Positions 52,349 to 57,879 of a stretch of DNA of 57,879 nt are shown here, piece after piece (positions within the stretch are counted from its first letter, which is position 1; every line of letters begins with the position of its first letter). Under the pieces are notes generated by a model. It was not told the origin of the DNA. It did not search any database and saw only the letters and a list, made by a program, of their open reading frames with translations. The stretch is from Gaiellaceae bacterium (GTDB taxonomy: Bacteria; Actinomycetota; Thermoleophilia; Gaiellales; Gaiellaceae), in the NCBI GenBank assembly GCA_021323315.1, contig JAJTCQ010000007.1, positions 1 through 57,879 of the forward strand, in the 5' to 3' direction. Both the position numbers and the translations under genes were made by a program.

Positions 52349-52523
52349 CGGTCGGGGCGAACGACGACGCGCTGGCTTTCGTGAGACGCAACTCGAGCGC
52401 CGGTCGGGCGAACGGCCGGCCACGGACGAAGGTGCGCGCGACATGCGAGTCGTGCTCGACGCACAGAGGTCCCATCGTCAATGTCCTGCACCCCGGCGCG
52501 GTGCACTGCGTGACGATCGGCAT
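52302..52523 (-). CDS. Small zinc-knuckle-like protein (73 aa)
   Basis: A 73-residue protein beginning MPIVTQCTAPGCRTLTMGPL with ligands C7, C12, C21 and H24 (C-x4-C-x8-C-x2-H), followed by a basic, low-complexity tail. No family recognised. ATG 52523 has TAGCGT 6 nt upstream, the leaderless pattern of this window, which supports it as a real gene even though its end overlaps the DUF72 gene in convergent orientation. Confidence 0.6.
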   Translation of the reverse strand: MPIVTQCTAPGCRTLTMGPLCVEHDSHVARTFVRGRPFARPALELRLTKASASSFAPTVRRASERAVAVPSLR

Positions 52524-52529
52524 GCCGGG

Positions 52530-52535
52530 ACGCTA
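52530..52535 (-). promoter_or_regulatory. -10 box (TAGCGT) of the small zinc-knuckle gene
   Basis: TAGCGT on the minus strand ends 6 nt before the ATG at 52523. Confidence 0.45.
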
Positions 52536-52628
52536 CCCGATCGAGACGATTTTCCCAACACGTTGTTCACATTTCGGTGTCTGACACCGGACGGGCCGGA
52601 GTGCGCACCGATGTCCACAACTCGTCGC

Positions 52629-52634
52629 TAGAGT
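52629..52634 (+). promoter_or_regulatory. -10 box (TAGAGT) of the amidotransferase gene
   Basis: TAGAGT lies 8 nt upstream of the ATG at 52643. This spacing supports that ATG over the upstream in-frame ATG at 52577. Confidence 0.5.
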
Positions 52635-52642
52635 CGCCGCCG

Positions 52643-53338
52643 ATGCGGGTGCTCTCGGTCACGCACGGTGCCAGCGTTCCCGGTGGCGTGTTCGACGAGG
52701 CTGTCGAGTCCGGCGGAAACCGTCTCGAGCGGTGGGTCGTCCCCGCCGGCGGCTCGCCCGAAGCGGCGAAGAGCTACGACGCGGTGATGGTCTTCGGAGG
52801 CTCCCAGCACCCGGACGAGGACGCCCGCTTCGCGTGGCTCCGGCACGAGGAAGCGTTCCTGCAGGAAGTCCTCGCGGCGGAAGTGCCGGTGTTCGGCGTC
52901 TGCCTGGGCGCGCAGATGCTCGCGCGAGCGGCCGGAGCCTCGACCGGTCCCGCGAGCCGGTCGGAGATCGGCTGGCACGAGATCGTGCTCACCGAGTGCG
53001 GTACGGCGGACCCGGTCCTCGGCACGCTCCCTCCGAGTGCGACCGTCTTCCAGTGGCACCACTACGCATTCGACCTGCCGCCGAGCGGCGTGGCGCTGGC
53101 GGAGAGCCCCGTGTGCCTGCAGTCGTTCCGCGTCGACGACCTGCCGGCGTGGGGAATCCAGTTCCACGCCGAGGTGACCCGGGAGATGCTCTCTGCCTGG
53201 ATCGACGAGGATCCTGAGGATCTCCCGATGCCTGCGGAGGAGTTGCGGGCGGAGTCGGAGACACGGCTCGCGCGCTCGAACGAGTTCGGGCGAGCGTTGG
53301 CCGACGCGTTCCTGCGCGCGGCGTCCGTTCGTCGCTAG
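52643..53338 (+). CDS. Class I glutamine amidotransferase-like protein
   Basis: A 231-residue GATase1 protein of the GMP-synthase-like group. The nucleophile is in FGVCLGAQMLARAAG, the His-Glu pair follows in WGIQFHAEVTREML, and GGSQHPDED matches the oxyanion strand. It stands alone, so the ammonia acceptor domain is elsewhere or it acts on gamma-glutamyl compounds as in PuuD-like or YfeJ-like proteins. ATG 52643 is chosen since MRVLSVTHG begins the fold. It is convergent with the rhodanese gene; their stops share CTAG. Confidence 0.85.
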   Translation: MRVLSVTHGASVPGGVFDEAVESGGNRLERWVVPAGGSPEAAKSYDAVMVFGGSQHPDEDARFAWLRHEEAFLQEVLAAEVPVFGVCLGAQMLARAAGASTGPASRSEIGWHEIVLTECGTADPVLGTLPPSATVFQWHHYAFDLPPSGVALAESPVCLQSFRVDDLPAWGIQFHAEVTREMLSAWIDEDPEDLPMPAEELRAESETRLARSNEFGRALADAFLRAASVRR

Positions 53339-53682
53339 CCCGGATCCAATACCGCTCGCGACCACTCGTGCCACGAGCCCACGTAGTTGCGGGCTCGGTA
53401 TCCCGCCTGCTCGAGCACCTGCACGGCGAACCGCGAGCGGCTCCCGACGTGGCAGTACGCCACGACGTCTGCGCCCTGCGGCGCGCCGACGAGCTCGCGC
53501 ACGTCCTCTTGGCTTCGGCACTCCAGCATGCGCTCGAGCGAAACGTTGACCGCGCCGGGAATATGGCCCTGACGCGGGTCGCAGTGTGAGCCCGTGACGC
53601 CTTCGTACTCGCCCGGCGTGCGAACGTCGACGAGGAGCACGGCGCGGCGTTCGAGAAGCCCGCGCAGCTCCTCGAGCGTCAC
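53335..53682 (-). CDS. Rhodanese-like domain protein
   Basis: A single-domain rhodanese (115 residues), probably a sulfur or selenium transferase. The active-site loop reads VVAYCHVGSRSRFA with Cys, VDVRTPGEYEGVTGSH near the N-terminus and the GHIPGAVNVSLERML block, all canonical. The start GTG 53682 overlaps the stop of the alpha/beta hydrolase as GTGA; the in-frame GTG nine bases upstream is less likely. It is the last gene of the AlkA-GNAT-hydrolase run. Confidence 0.9.
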   Translation of the reverse strand: MTLEELRGLLERRAVLLVDVRTPGEYEGVTGSHCDPRQGHIPGAVNVSLERMLECRSQEDVRELVGAPQGADVVAYCHVGSRSRFAVQVLEQAGYRARNYVGSWHEWSRAVLDPG

Positions 53683-54308
53683 GTCTTCCACTGGCTCAGG
53701 AACTCGAGAAGCACCTCGTCGAAGCGGTCCGGCTGGTCGAGGGCGACGAAGTGCCCGGCCCCCGCGAAGACCTCGAGCCTGCCGTCGAGCGCGCGGTCCG
53801 CCAGCGCGCGCGCCTCGTCGACCGAGACGAGCTCGTCCGCGTCGCCGACGCACACGAGCAACGGCCCGCCGAACGACGCGGCGACACCGGTGAGGTCGAG
53901 CCGGTCCCGCATCGCCTCCTGCGCGAGCGCGAGGTGCTGCAGGTCGGCGTCCGCGTCGGCCAGCGGGGGCCGGTGGCCGGCAGCGAGCTCGGCGATCGTC
54001 TCCTGACGCGCGCGCCGGCGGTCGAACGAGTCCGCATCCGCACGCGATCCGACGAGGACCATCCCGACCACGCGTTCCGGCGCGCGGCGCGCCAGCGCGA
54101 GCGCACAGTATCCGCCCATCGACGCGCCGACGGGGACGAGCGGCCCGTCCATCTCGCGCAGGAGCTGCGCGGCCCAGTCGTCGATCGAGGGCCCGCGGCC
54201 GTAGAGGAGAGGTGCGACGACGTCGAAGCCGGCGTCGCGAAGGACCTCGACCTGCCGGACCCACACGCGCTCGGACACGGGCCAGCCGTGCAGCAGAACG
54301 GTCTTCAC
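53679..54308 (-). CDS. Alpha/beta hydrolase
   Basis: A 209-residue small alpha/beta hydrolase. HGWPVSERVW gives the oxyanion region, PVGASMGGYCALALA has the nucleophile Ser in GASMGG, CVGDADELV holds the acid Asp and GAGHFVALDQPDRF the His. The size and motifs resemble BioH/esterase types; the substrate is unknown. Both junctions overlap (ATGA with GNAT, GTGA with rhodanese). Confidence 0.88.
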   Translation of the reverse strand: MKTVLLHGWPVSERVWVRQVEVLRDAGFDVVAPLLYGRGPSIDDWAAQLLREMDGPLVPVGASMGGYCALALARRAPERVVGMVLVGSRADADSFDRRRARQETIAELAAGHRPPLADADADLQHLALAQEAMRDRLDLTGVAASFGGPLLVCVGDADELVSVDEARALADRALDGRLEVFAGAGHFVALDQPDRFDEVLLEFLSQWKT

Positions 54309-55327
54309 GTGCGTGCGACCCTTACAGCGCCCGCCAGCTCGGGAGCCGCGGCCCAGCCGGTCTCGGCTCCCTCGATGCCCATCACGCCGGCAAGCTCGGC
54401 GAGGAGCTCGCGCGCAGGCGGGAGATCCGCGGGAGCCGGCGCGGTGCGGGCGACGCGGCGCACGGCGTCCGGCTCTGCGCCGGTGAGGCGCGAGACGACG
54501 GTCGGATTCGCCGCGAGCCCGACGACGTCACCCGGCGGCAGCGGGCCGTAGAACTCCGGCACGGAGAGGTACTCGTCGACGATCCTCCCCCGCTCGAAGA
54601 GGATCATGCGCACGAGCTCCTCACGCTCGACGCCGAGAAGGGCGGTCACCGCTCCCATCCTGTCGCAGAGCTCGCGCGCCAGTCGTCTGAGCATCTCGGG
54701 ATTGCGGTCGCACACGTCGTCGTAGACCGCGATCCAGCCGCCGCGGGGGGGCGCGACGAGCGACCCACGCGAGCCGCCGGGAAGGCGCGGGACGAACTGG
54801 CGCACGGCCTGCTCGACGGCGCTCAGGTCGTCGGACTGGATGTGGATCGAGCCGAACGACGCGGACTCCTGGCTCCCGAGCCTCTCCTCGAGCGCGGCAA
54901 CCGAGGCGGTCATGATCACGACCTCGTCCTTCAGGCCCCAGCGCGCGTAGAGCGACCGGGCGACGTGGTTCGAGGCCAGCACCTCGAGGTCCAGGTGATG
55001 GATGTCGGACGCGCGAAAGGCCGAGAGCACCTCCCGGATCAGCTCGGTCCCGATACCGCTGCGACGCGCGTCGCGCGCGACGTAGAGATCGGTGAGCGTC
55101 CCGAAACCCGGAGCTCGGCGCCGGGCGAGCGCGAACCCGACCGGCGTCCCGTCGTCGTCCTCGGCGACGAGGGCGACATGGGAGTCGATGATCTCCCGTA
55201 CCTCGGAGAGCTCCTTCTCGACGTCCGCAGGCCCTTCGTGGGTCGGAGGCGGGACCTCGTGGTCGAATTGCCGCCAGAGGTCTGCGATCGCCTCGTAGTC
55301 TTCGGCTGCCGCATGCCGTACGTTCAT
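54305..55327 (-). CDS. GNAT-family N-acetyltransferase with C-terminal extension
   Basis: A 340-residue protein. The N-terminal GNAT domain (1-150) has VGFALARRRAPGFGTLTDLYVARDARRSGIGTELIREVLSAF (motif A, RxxGIGT acetyl-CoA loop) and LEVLASNHVARSLYARWG. The C-terminal half (about 150-340) is a second, more divergent domain with PPRGGWIAVYDDVCDRNPEML. Substrate unknown. It lies between AlkA and the hydrolase. Confidence 0.85.
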   Translation of the reverse strand: MNVRHAAAEDYEAIADLWRQFDHEVPPPTHEGPADVEKELSEVREIIDSHVALVAEDDDGTPVGFALARRRAPGFGTLTDLYVARDARRSGIGTELIREVLSAFRASDIHHLDLEVLASNHVARSLYARWGLKDEVVIMTASVAALEERLGSQESASFGSIHIQSDDLSAVEQAVRQFVPRLPGGSRGSLVAPPRGGWIAVYDDVCDRNPEMLRRLARELCDRMGAVTALLGVEREELVRMILFERGRIVDEYLSVPEFYGPLPPGDVVGLAANPTVVSRLTGAEPDAVRRVARTAPAPADLPPARELLAELAGVMGIEGAETGWAAAPELAGAVRVART

Positions 55328-55329
55328 GG

Positions 55330-56154
55330 CTACCCGGCCATCCTCGCACCCGCGAGGAGGAACTGCGCTGACAGGTTCTCGAACGGCGCGAACCGCTCGC
55401 TCATGCGACGGACCTCCTCGATCGACAGCGGCTGGCCCGCAGCGTAGAAGGTCGAGACCGCCTTGCGCAGGCCGAGGTCGCCGGCGGGCCAGGCGTGCGG
55501 ACGCGCAAGATGGCGCGCGAGGAACCAGTCCGCCGTCCAGCGGCCGAGCCCTCGCACTGACGTGATGCTGGCGATCACCTCATCGTCGTCCAGAGCCGCG
55601 AAACCGTCCAGATCCAGGTGAGAATGGGCGAGCTCGAGGACGTACTCGGCCTTGGCCCGCGAGAAGCCCAGCGGCGTGAAGTGCCGCGGACGTAGCTCCC
55701 TGATCCGCTCCCTCGTCGGGAACTCCCAGGCGAGGTCGTGCTTCACGCCGTACGCGCGGACGAGGTTGCCGCGAATCGCCGCAGCCGCGCGCAGTGAGAT
55801 CTGCTGCGTCGTGATGGCCACGACCAGCGCTTCGAACGGCCGCGGGTTCAGCGTCGGGCGAAAGCCGCCGAGCGCCTCGGCGATCGGCCCCAGGACGGCG
55901 TCCTCGGCCGCCCAGGCGCGAAATGCGTCGAGATCGAACGGGAGTCCGAGCAGCCGGCCGATCTCCTCCGCCCCCCGGTCACTCCGGGGCTCGATCGCGA
56001 CGCCGCCGGGCGCGGCCGTGACCCGGACCTCCTCGCCGGCGACGACCCGGTGCAGGCCGCCCTCGTTCAGCACCGTCGCGCCGTCGGTCCCGAAGTCCCG
56101 GAAGCGGGCAGTCGAGAGCGCGAAGTCGTACGGCCCCGGGATCCGCAGCAGCAT
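55330..56154 (-). CDS. alkA: DNA-3-methyladenine glycosylase II (AlkA-like)
   Basis: A 274-residue HhH-GPD DNA glycosylase that removes alkylated purines. The helix-hairpin-helix reads SVRGLGRWTADWFLARHL and the catalytic Asp follows in HAWPAGDLGLRKAVS. The N-terminal 85 residues form the AlkA_N-like beta domain; LVVAITTQQISLRAAAAI is the lesion-pocket helix. The start ATG 56154 has TAACGT 7 nt upstream (leaderless). No LexA or Ada box was seen nearby. Confidence 0.9.
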   Translation of the reverse strand: MLLRIPGPYDFALSTARFRDFGTDGATVLNEGGLHRVVAGEEVRVTAAPGGVAIEPRSDRGAEEIGRLLGLPFDLDAFRAWAAEDAVLGPIAEALGGFRPTLNPRPFEALVVAITTQQISLRAAAAIRGNLVRAYGVKHDLAWEFPTRERIRELRPRHFTPLGFSRAKAEYVLELAHSHLDLDGFAALDDDEVIASITSVRGLGRWTADWFLARHLARPHAWPAGDLGLRKAVSTFYAAGQPLSIEEVRRMSERFAPFENLSAQFLLAGARMAG

Positions 56155-56161
56155 CCGGCGG

Positions 56162-56167
56162 ACGTTA
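56162..56167 (-). promoter_or_regulatory. -10 box (TAACGT) of the AlkA operon
   Basis: TAACGT on the minus strand lies 7 nt upstream of the ATG at 56154. Confidence 0.5.
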
Positions 56168-56194
56168 GTCGGGGCGCCGTCGCGTACCAGTGCA

Positions 56195-56310
56195 AGCTCG
56201 GGCGCGCCGCGAGCAGAAACACCGCGTGACTCCAGCCGAGAGGTACGACCCCAGGCCGGCTCGCCGTCGCGTGACCTCCTCCGGGAGCAGCCCGAGCGAC
56301 GTCTGTCGCG
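56195..56310 (-). pseudogene. Remnant of a GH15 glucoamylase-like C-terminus
   Basis: In the 290-bp gap between the phosphatase and AlkA genes, three minus-strand frames in order give LGLLPEEVT, then RDGEPAWG, then VVPLGWSHAVFLLAARP. Joined, they read like the C-terminal block of actinobacterial GH15 glucoamylases (LPEEV then LGWSHA). The joins need two single-base changes, so it would be a decayed gene end. I see no other gene in the gap apart from the AlkA promoter. Confidence 0.45.
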
Positions 56311-56444
56311 CGAGCGCGGGTGAGCATCGTCGTCTCCCGCCTGCCGCTCGGCGAGCCCGAGCCCGAGCGTCGATCGACGACATCGCACAACCGCGGTCGG
56401 GCGCTGCGGAGCCAGGTCGAGCGCCCGTTCGAGCGGCAGCCGAG

Positions 56445-57086
56445 CTACGTATTGCGTCCGCGGCTTCGCCTCGGCGGAACGACGGCCCCACCCGCGAGCG
56501 CCTCCGCGACGTCGTAGAAGTCGTCGAACGGCTCGAAAGGCAGGTCCTTCCGGTCGAGATACGTCGCGAGGCCGTCGCGTGCGAAGACCCTTGTTGCGAC
56601 CTCGGCGACGCAGCGATCCGAGAAGCCGTCTCCGACGTAGGCGAACGCATCGAGACCGGCCACGTCGGAGCGCTTGCACGGCTCGCCGCAGACCGGACAG
56701 GGCTCGTCGGAACGGAACAGGACACGCCAGCCGTCGTGGCGCGGATCGAGCCGGTTCGCGCGGACCTCGAGCTCCAGTCCCTCGCGCTCCAGCACGGGCT
56801 CGATCAGCTCGTGAAAGCCGCTCGACACGACGAGCGGACGATGTTCGCGGGCGAACTCGCCGAAGCCGCGTCGCAGCCGCGCGTTGTCCCACATCCACGC
56901 GACCACCTCCGGCAGCGGCGCGCGGACGGACCGGAACTCGCCCGCGATGACCTCGTGCAGCGTCAGGTCGCGCCCGAGCCGCGCCTCGTGCGCCTCGTAG
57001 AGCTCCGCGTCGCCGAACTCGAGGAGGACGAGGTGCAGGCCGTCGACCTCCGTGACGGTCCCGTCCCAGTCGACGACGACCTTCAC
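56445..57086 (-). CDS. HAD-superfamily phosphatase, MtnX/SerB-like, with Cys cluster
   Basis: A 213-residue HAD phosphatase. Motif I is VVVDWDGTVTEVDG (D6, D8), motif II is PLVVSSGFHELIEPVL and motif IV is YVGDGFSDRCVAE. The cap is of the C1 helical type (about 15-75). It resembles MtnX and phosphoserine phosphatase relatives, so methionine salvage or serine phosphate are possible, but no mtn gene is near. Inside the core lies CPVCGEPCKR, a possible zinc site not usual in the family. The start is GTG 57086. Confidence 0.8.
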   Translation of the reverse strand: MKVVVDWDGTVTEVDGLHLVLLEFGDAELYEAHEARLGRDLTLHEVIAGEFRSVRAPLPEVVAWMWDNARLRRGFGEFAREHRPLVVSSGFHELIEPVLEREGLELEVRANRLDPRHDGWRVLFRSDEPCPVCGEPCKRSDVAGLDAFAYVGDGFSDRCVAEVATRVFARDGLATYLDRKDLPFEPFDDFYDVAEALAGGAVVPPRRSRGRNT

Positions 57087-57087
57087 G

Positions 57088-57798
57088 TCAGCTCGCGAGC
57101 CGCTGCTCGAGCACGCCGATCCCGTCGACCTCGAGCTCGACGCGGCTGCCCGGCGCGATCACCTCGCCGACCGCGACGCCGGGGCCGGCGATGAGGTCGC
57201 CGGCGTAGAGCCGCGTGCCTTCGGCAGCGAGCGCCACGGCCGCCGGCCACTCGAAGCCGGTGAAGGCGCCGCTTGCGCGCTCGATGCCGTCGACATGGAT
57301 CGCGATCGTCCGCCCGTCCGGATCGAGCACGTCGGCGGTAACGGCGACGGGCCCCAGGCCGAGTGCGAAGTCCCGGTCTTTCGGCGGGCGCCGCGCCGGA
57401 TCGCGCCACTCCGCGAGGATCGTGAACGCCGCCGGCTCGCCCGCGGCTCCGATCACGGCGGCCAATCGCGGAAGGAGCGTGAGCTCTCCTTGTGGCAGCG
57501 TGGCGCTTGGCGCACGAGCCGGCGCGACCGTGGCGCCGGGGCCGACGATCGCCGCCGGGTTCGCGAACGCGCAGCCTCCCTGCTCGTCGAAGACACGAAT
57601 CGACGGCGGATGCAGGACCGGCGCGAGAAGCCTCACCTCGGCGAGGGGGAACTCGGCGTGCTCGCGTGCCGAGCCCCCGCCGGTGAAGAACGACTGCAGC
57701 GTCTGCGCCGCGAGCTGGGCGACGCGATCGCCCTCGATGCGGCCGACCCAGCCGCGCTCGAGCGGATGGTCCACGGGATGGAACATGCAGAGTCGCAT
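57088..57798 (-). CDS. Fumarylacetoacetate hydrolase (FAH) family protein
   Basis: A 236-residue FAH-like protein. IRVFDEQGGCAFANPAAIVGPGATV corresponds to the FAH core entry and LAAEGTRLYAGDLIAGPGVAVG to the GD-containing C-terminal block. In the usual EVELAVVIG strand the two metal-binding Glu are replaced (LLPRLAAVIG), so catalytic activity is doubtful. The acidic residue in AEWRDPARR may be the remaining ligand. It is followed by the HAD phosphatase after 1 nt. Confidence 0.78.
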   Translation of the reverse strand: MRLCMFHPVDHPLERGWVGRIEGDRVAQLAAQTLQSFFTGGGSAREHAEFPLAEVRLLAPVLHPPSIRVFDEQGGCAFANPAAIVGPGATVAPARAPSATLPQGELTLLPRLAAVIGAAGEPAAFTILAEWRDPARRPPKDRDFALGLGPVAVTADVLDPDGRTIAIHVDGIERASGAFTGFEWPAAVALAAEGTRLYAGDLIAGPGVAVGEVIAPGSRVELEVDGIGVLEQRLAS

Positions 57799-57834
57799 CG
57801 AGTCAGGGAGCAGCGGTCACGGCGAGGGACGAGA

Positions 57835-57867
57835 GCGTAGTCGGCGGCTCGAAGCGCCCGACTACGC
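57835..57867. repeat. Inverted repeat at the window end
   Basis: GCGTAGTCGG (57835-57844) and CCGACTACGC (57858-57867) form a perfect 10-bp inverted repeat with a 13-nt loop, 37 bp upstream of the FAH start. It could be a terminator for a gene beyond the edge or an operator. The last 81 bases show no other feature. Confidence 0.4.
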
Positions 57868-57879
57868 AAGCGAGCCGGT

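Overview
The window looks like one contiguous piece of a high-GC actinobacterial chromosome, most likely class Thermoleophilia (Gaiellales/Solirubrobacterales type). The reasons are GC-rich codon use, many GTG starts, actinobacterial gene blocks (rplM-rpsI-glmM-glmS, murI-rph-rdgB, alr-nnr-acpS), a mycobacterial-type pyrF, a LexA box of the Gram-positive type, and a secreted collagen-triplet protein whose N-terminus resembles a family I associate with Thermoleophilia. This placement is inference; the window has no rRNA or tRNA gene. Genes are tightly packed and no gene-free stretch exceeds 300 bases.

Layout. 1-7.4 kb: a cupin fragment, fabI, an SDR, then a minus-strand housekeeping operon (HAD phosphatase, acpS, nnr, alr, PcnB/CCA-like nucleotidyltransferase, methyltransferase) and arfB. 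7.4-16.2 kb: an NAD-linked formate dehydrogenase made of a NuoE-NuoF fusion and a molybdenum/selenium catalytic subunit whose in-frame TGA is best read as selenocysteine with a SECIS hairpin. It is followed by a methyltransferase and birA, and nearby on the other strand by fdhD and a MobA-like fusion protein that serve the same enzyme. 16.2-22.9 kb: SRPBCC protein, plsY, degV, collagen-like protein, then rplM-rpsI-glmM-glmS. 23-27.3 kb: a two-component pair, a lone receiver and a large secreted PxKF-type protein. 27.3-33.2 kb: an MFS transporter divergent from a TPP-riboswitch-controlled thiamine operon (thiamine pyrophosphokinase, ThiB/ThiP/ThiQ-like ABC importer, acylphosphatase). 33.2-38.4 kb: nitroreductase, an acidic miniprotein, a secreted protein and guaB-guaA. 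38.3-43.5 kb: a decayed adenylate cyclase start, a PfkB kinase, a D,D-carboxypeptidase, pyrF, an SOS-box-controlled exonuclease/GIY-YIG protein and HU. 43.5-46.7 kb: murI-rph-rdgB, a Roadblock protein, a small membrane protein and pyrE. 46.7-57.8 kb: a secreted hydrolase with an orphan substrate-binding protein, two tandem secreted paralogues, DUF72, amidotransferase, rhodanese, hydrolase, GNAT, AlkA, a GH15 remnant, a HAD phosphatase and a FAH-family protein.

Three points stand out. First, a roughly 41-nt palindromic element occurs twice: once beside the glmS start and once inserted in frame in guaA, adding about 20 residues. Second, a -10 hexamer TANNNT sits 6-8 nt upstream of the start codon of at least 16 genes, indicating widespread leaderless transcription. 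In four cases a TAG stop codon of the preceding gene (TAG of TAGNNT) is part of that or another -10 box. Third, the formate dehydrogenase is a selenoprotein accompanied by a MobA fused to an aminoglycoside-6-adenylyltransferase-like helical domain. Adjacent genes overlap by GTGA, ATGA, CTGA or TGATG at 20 junctions, so translational coupling is the rule.
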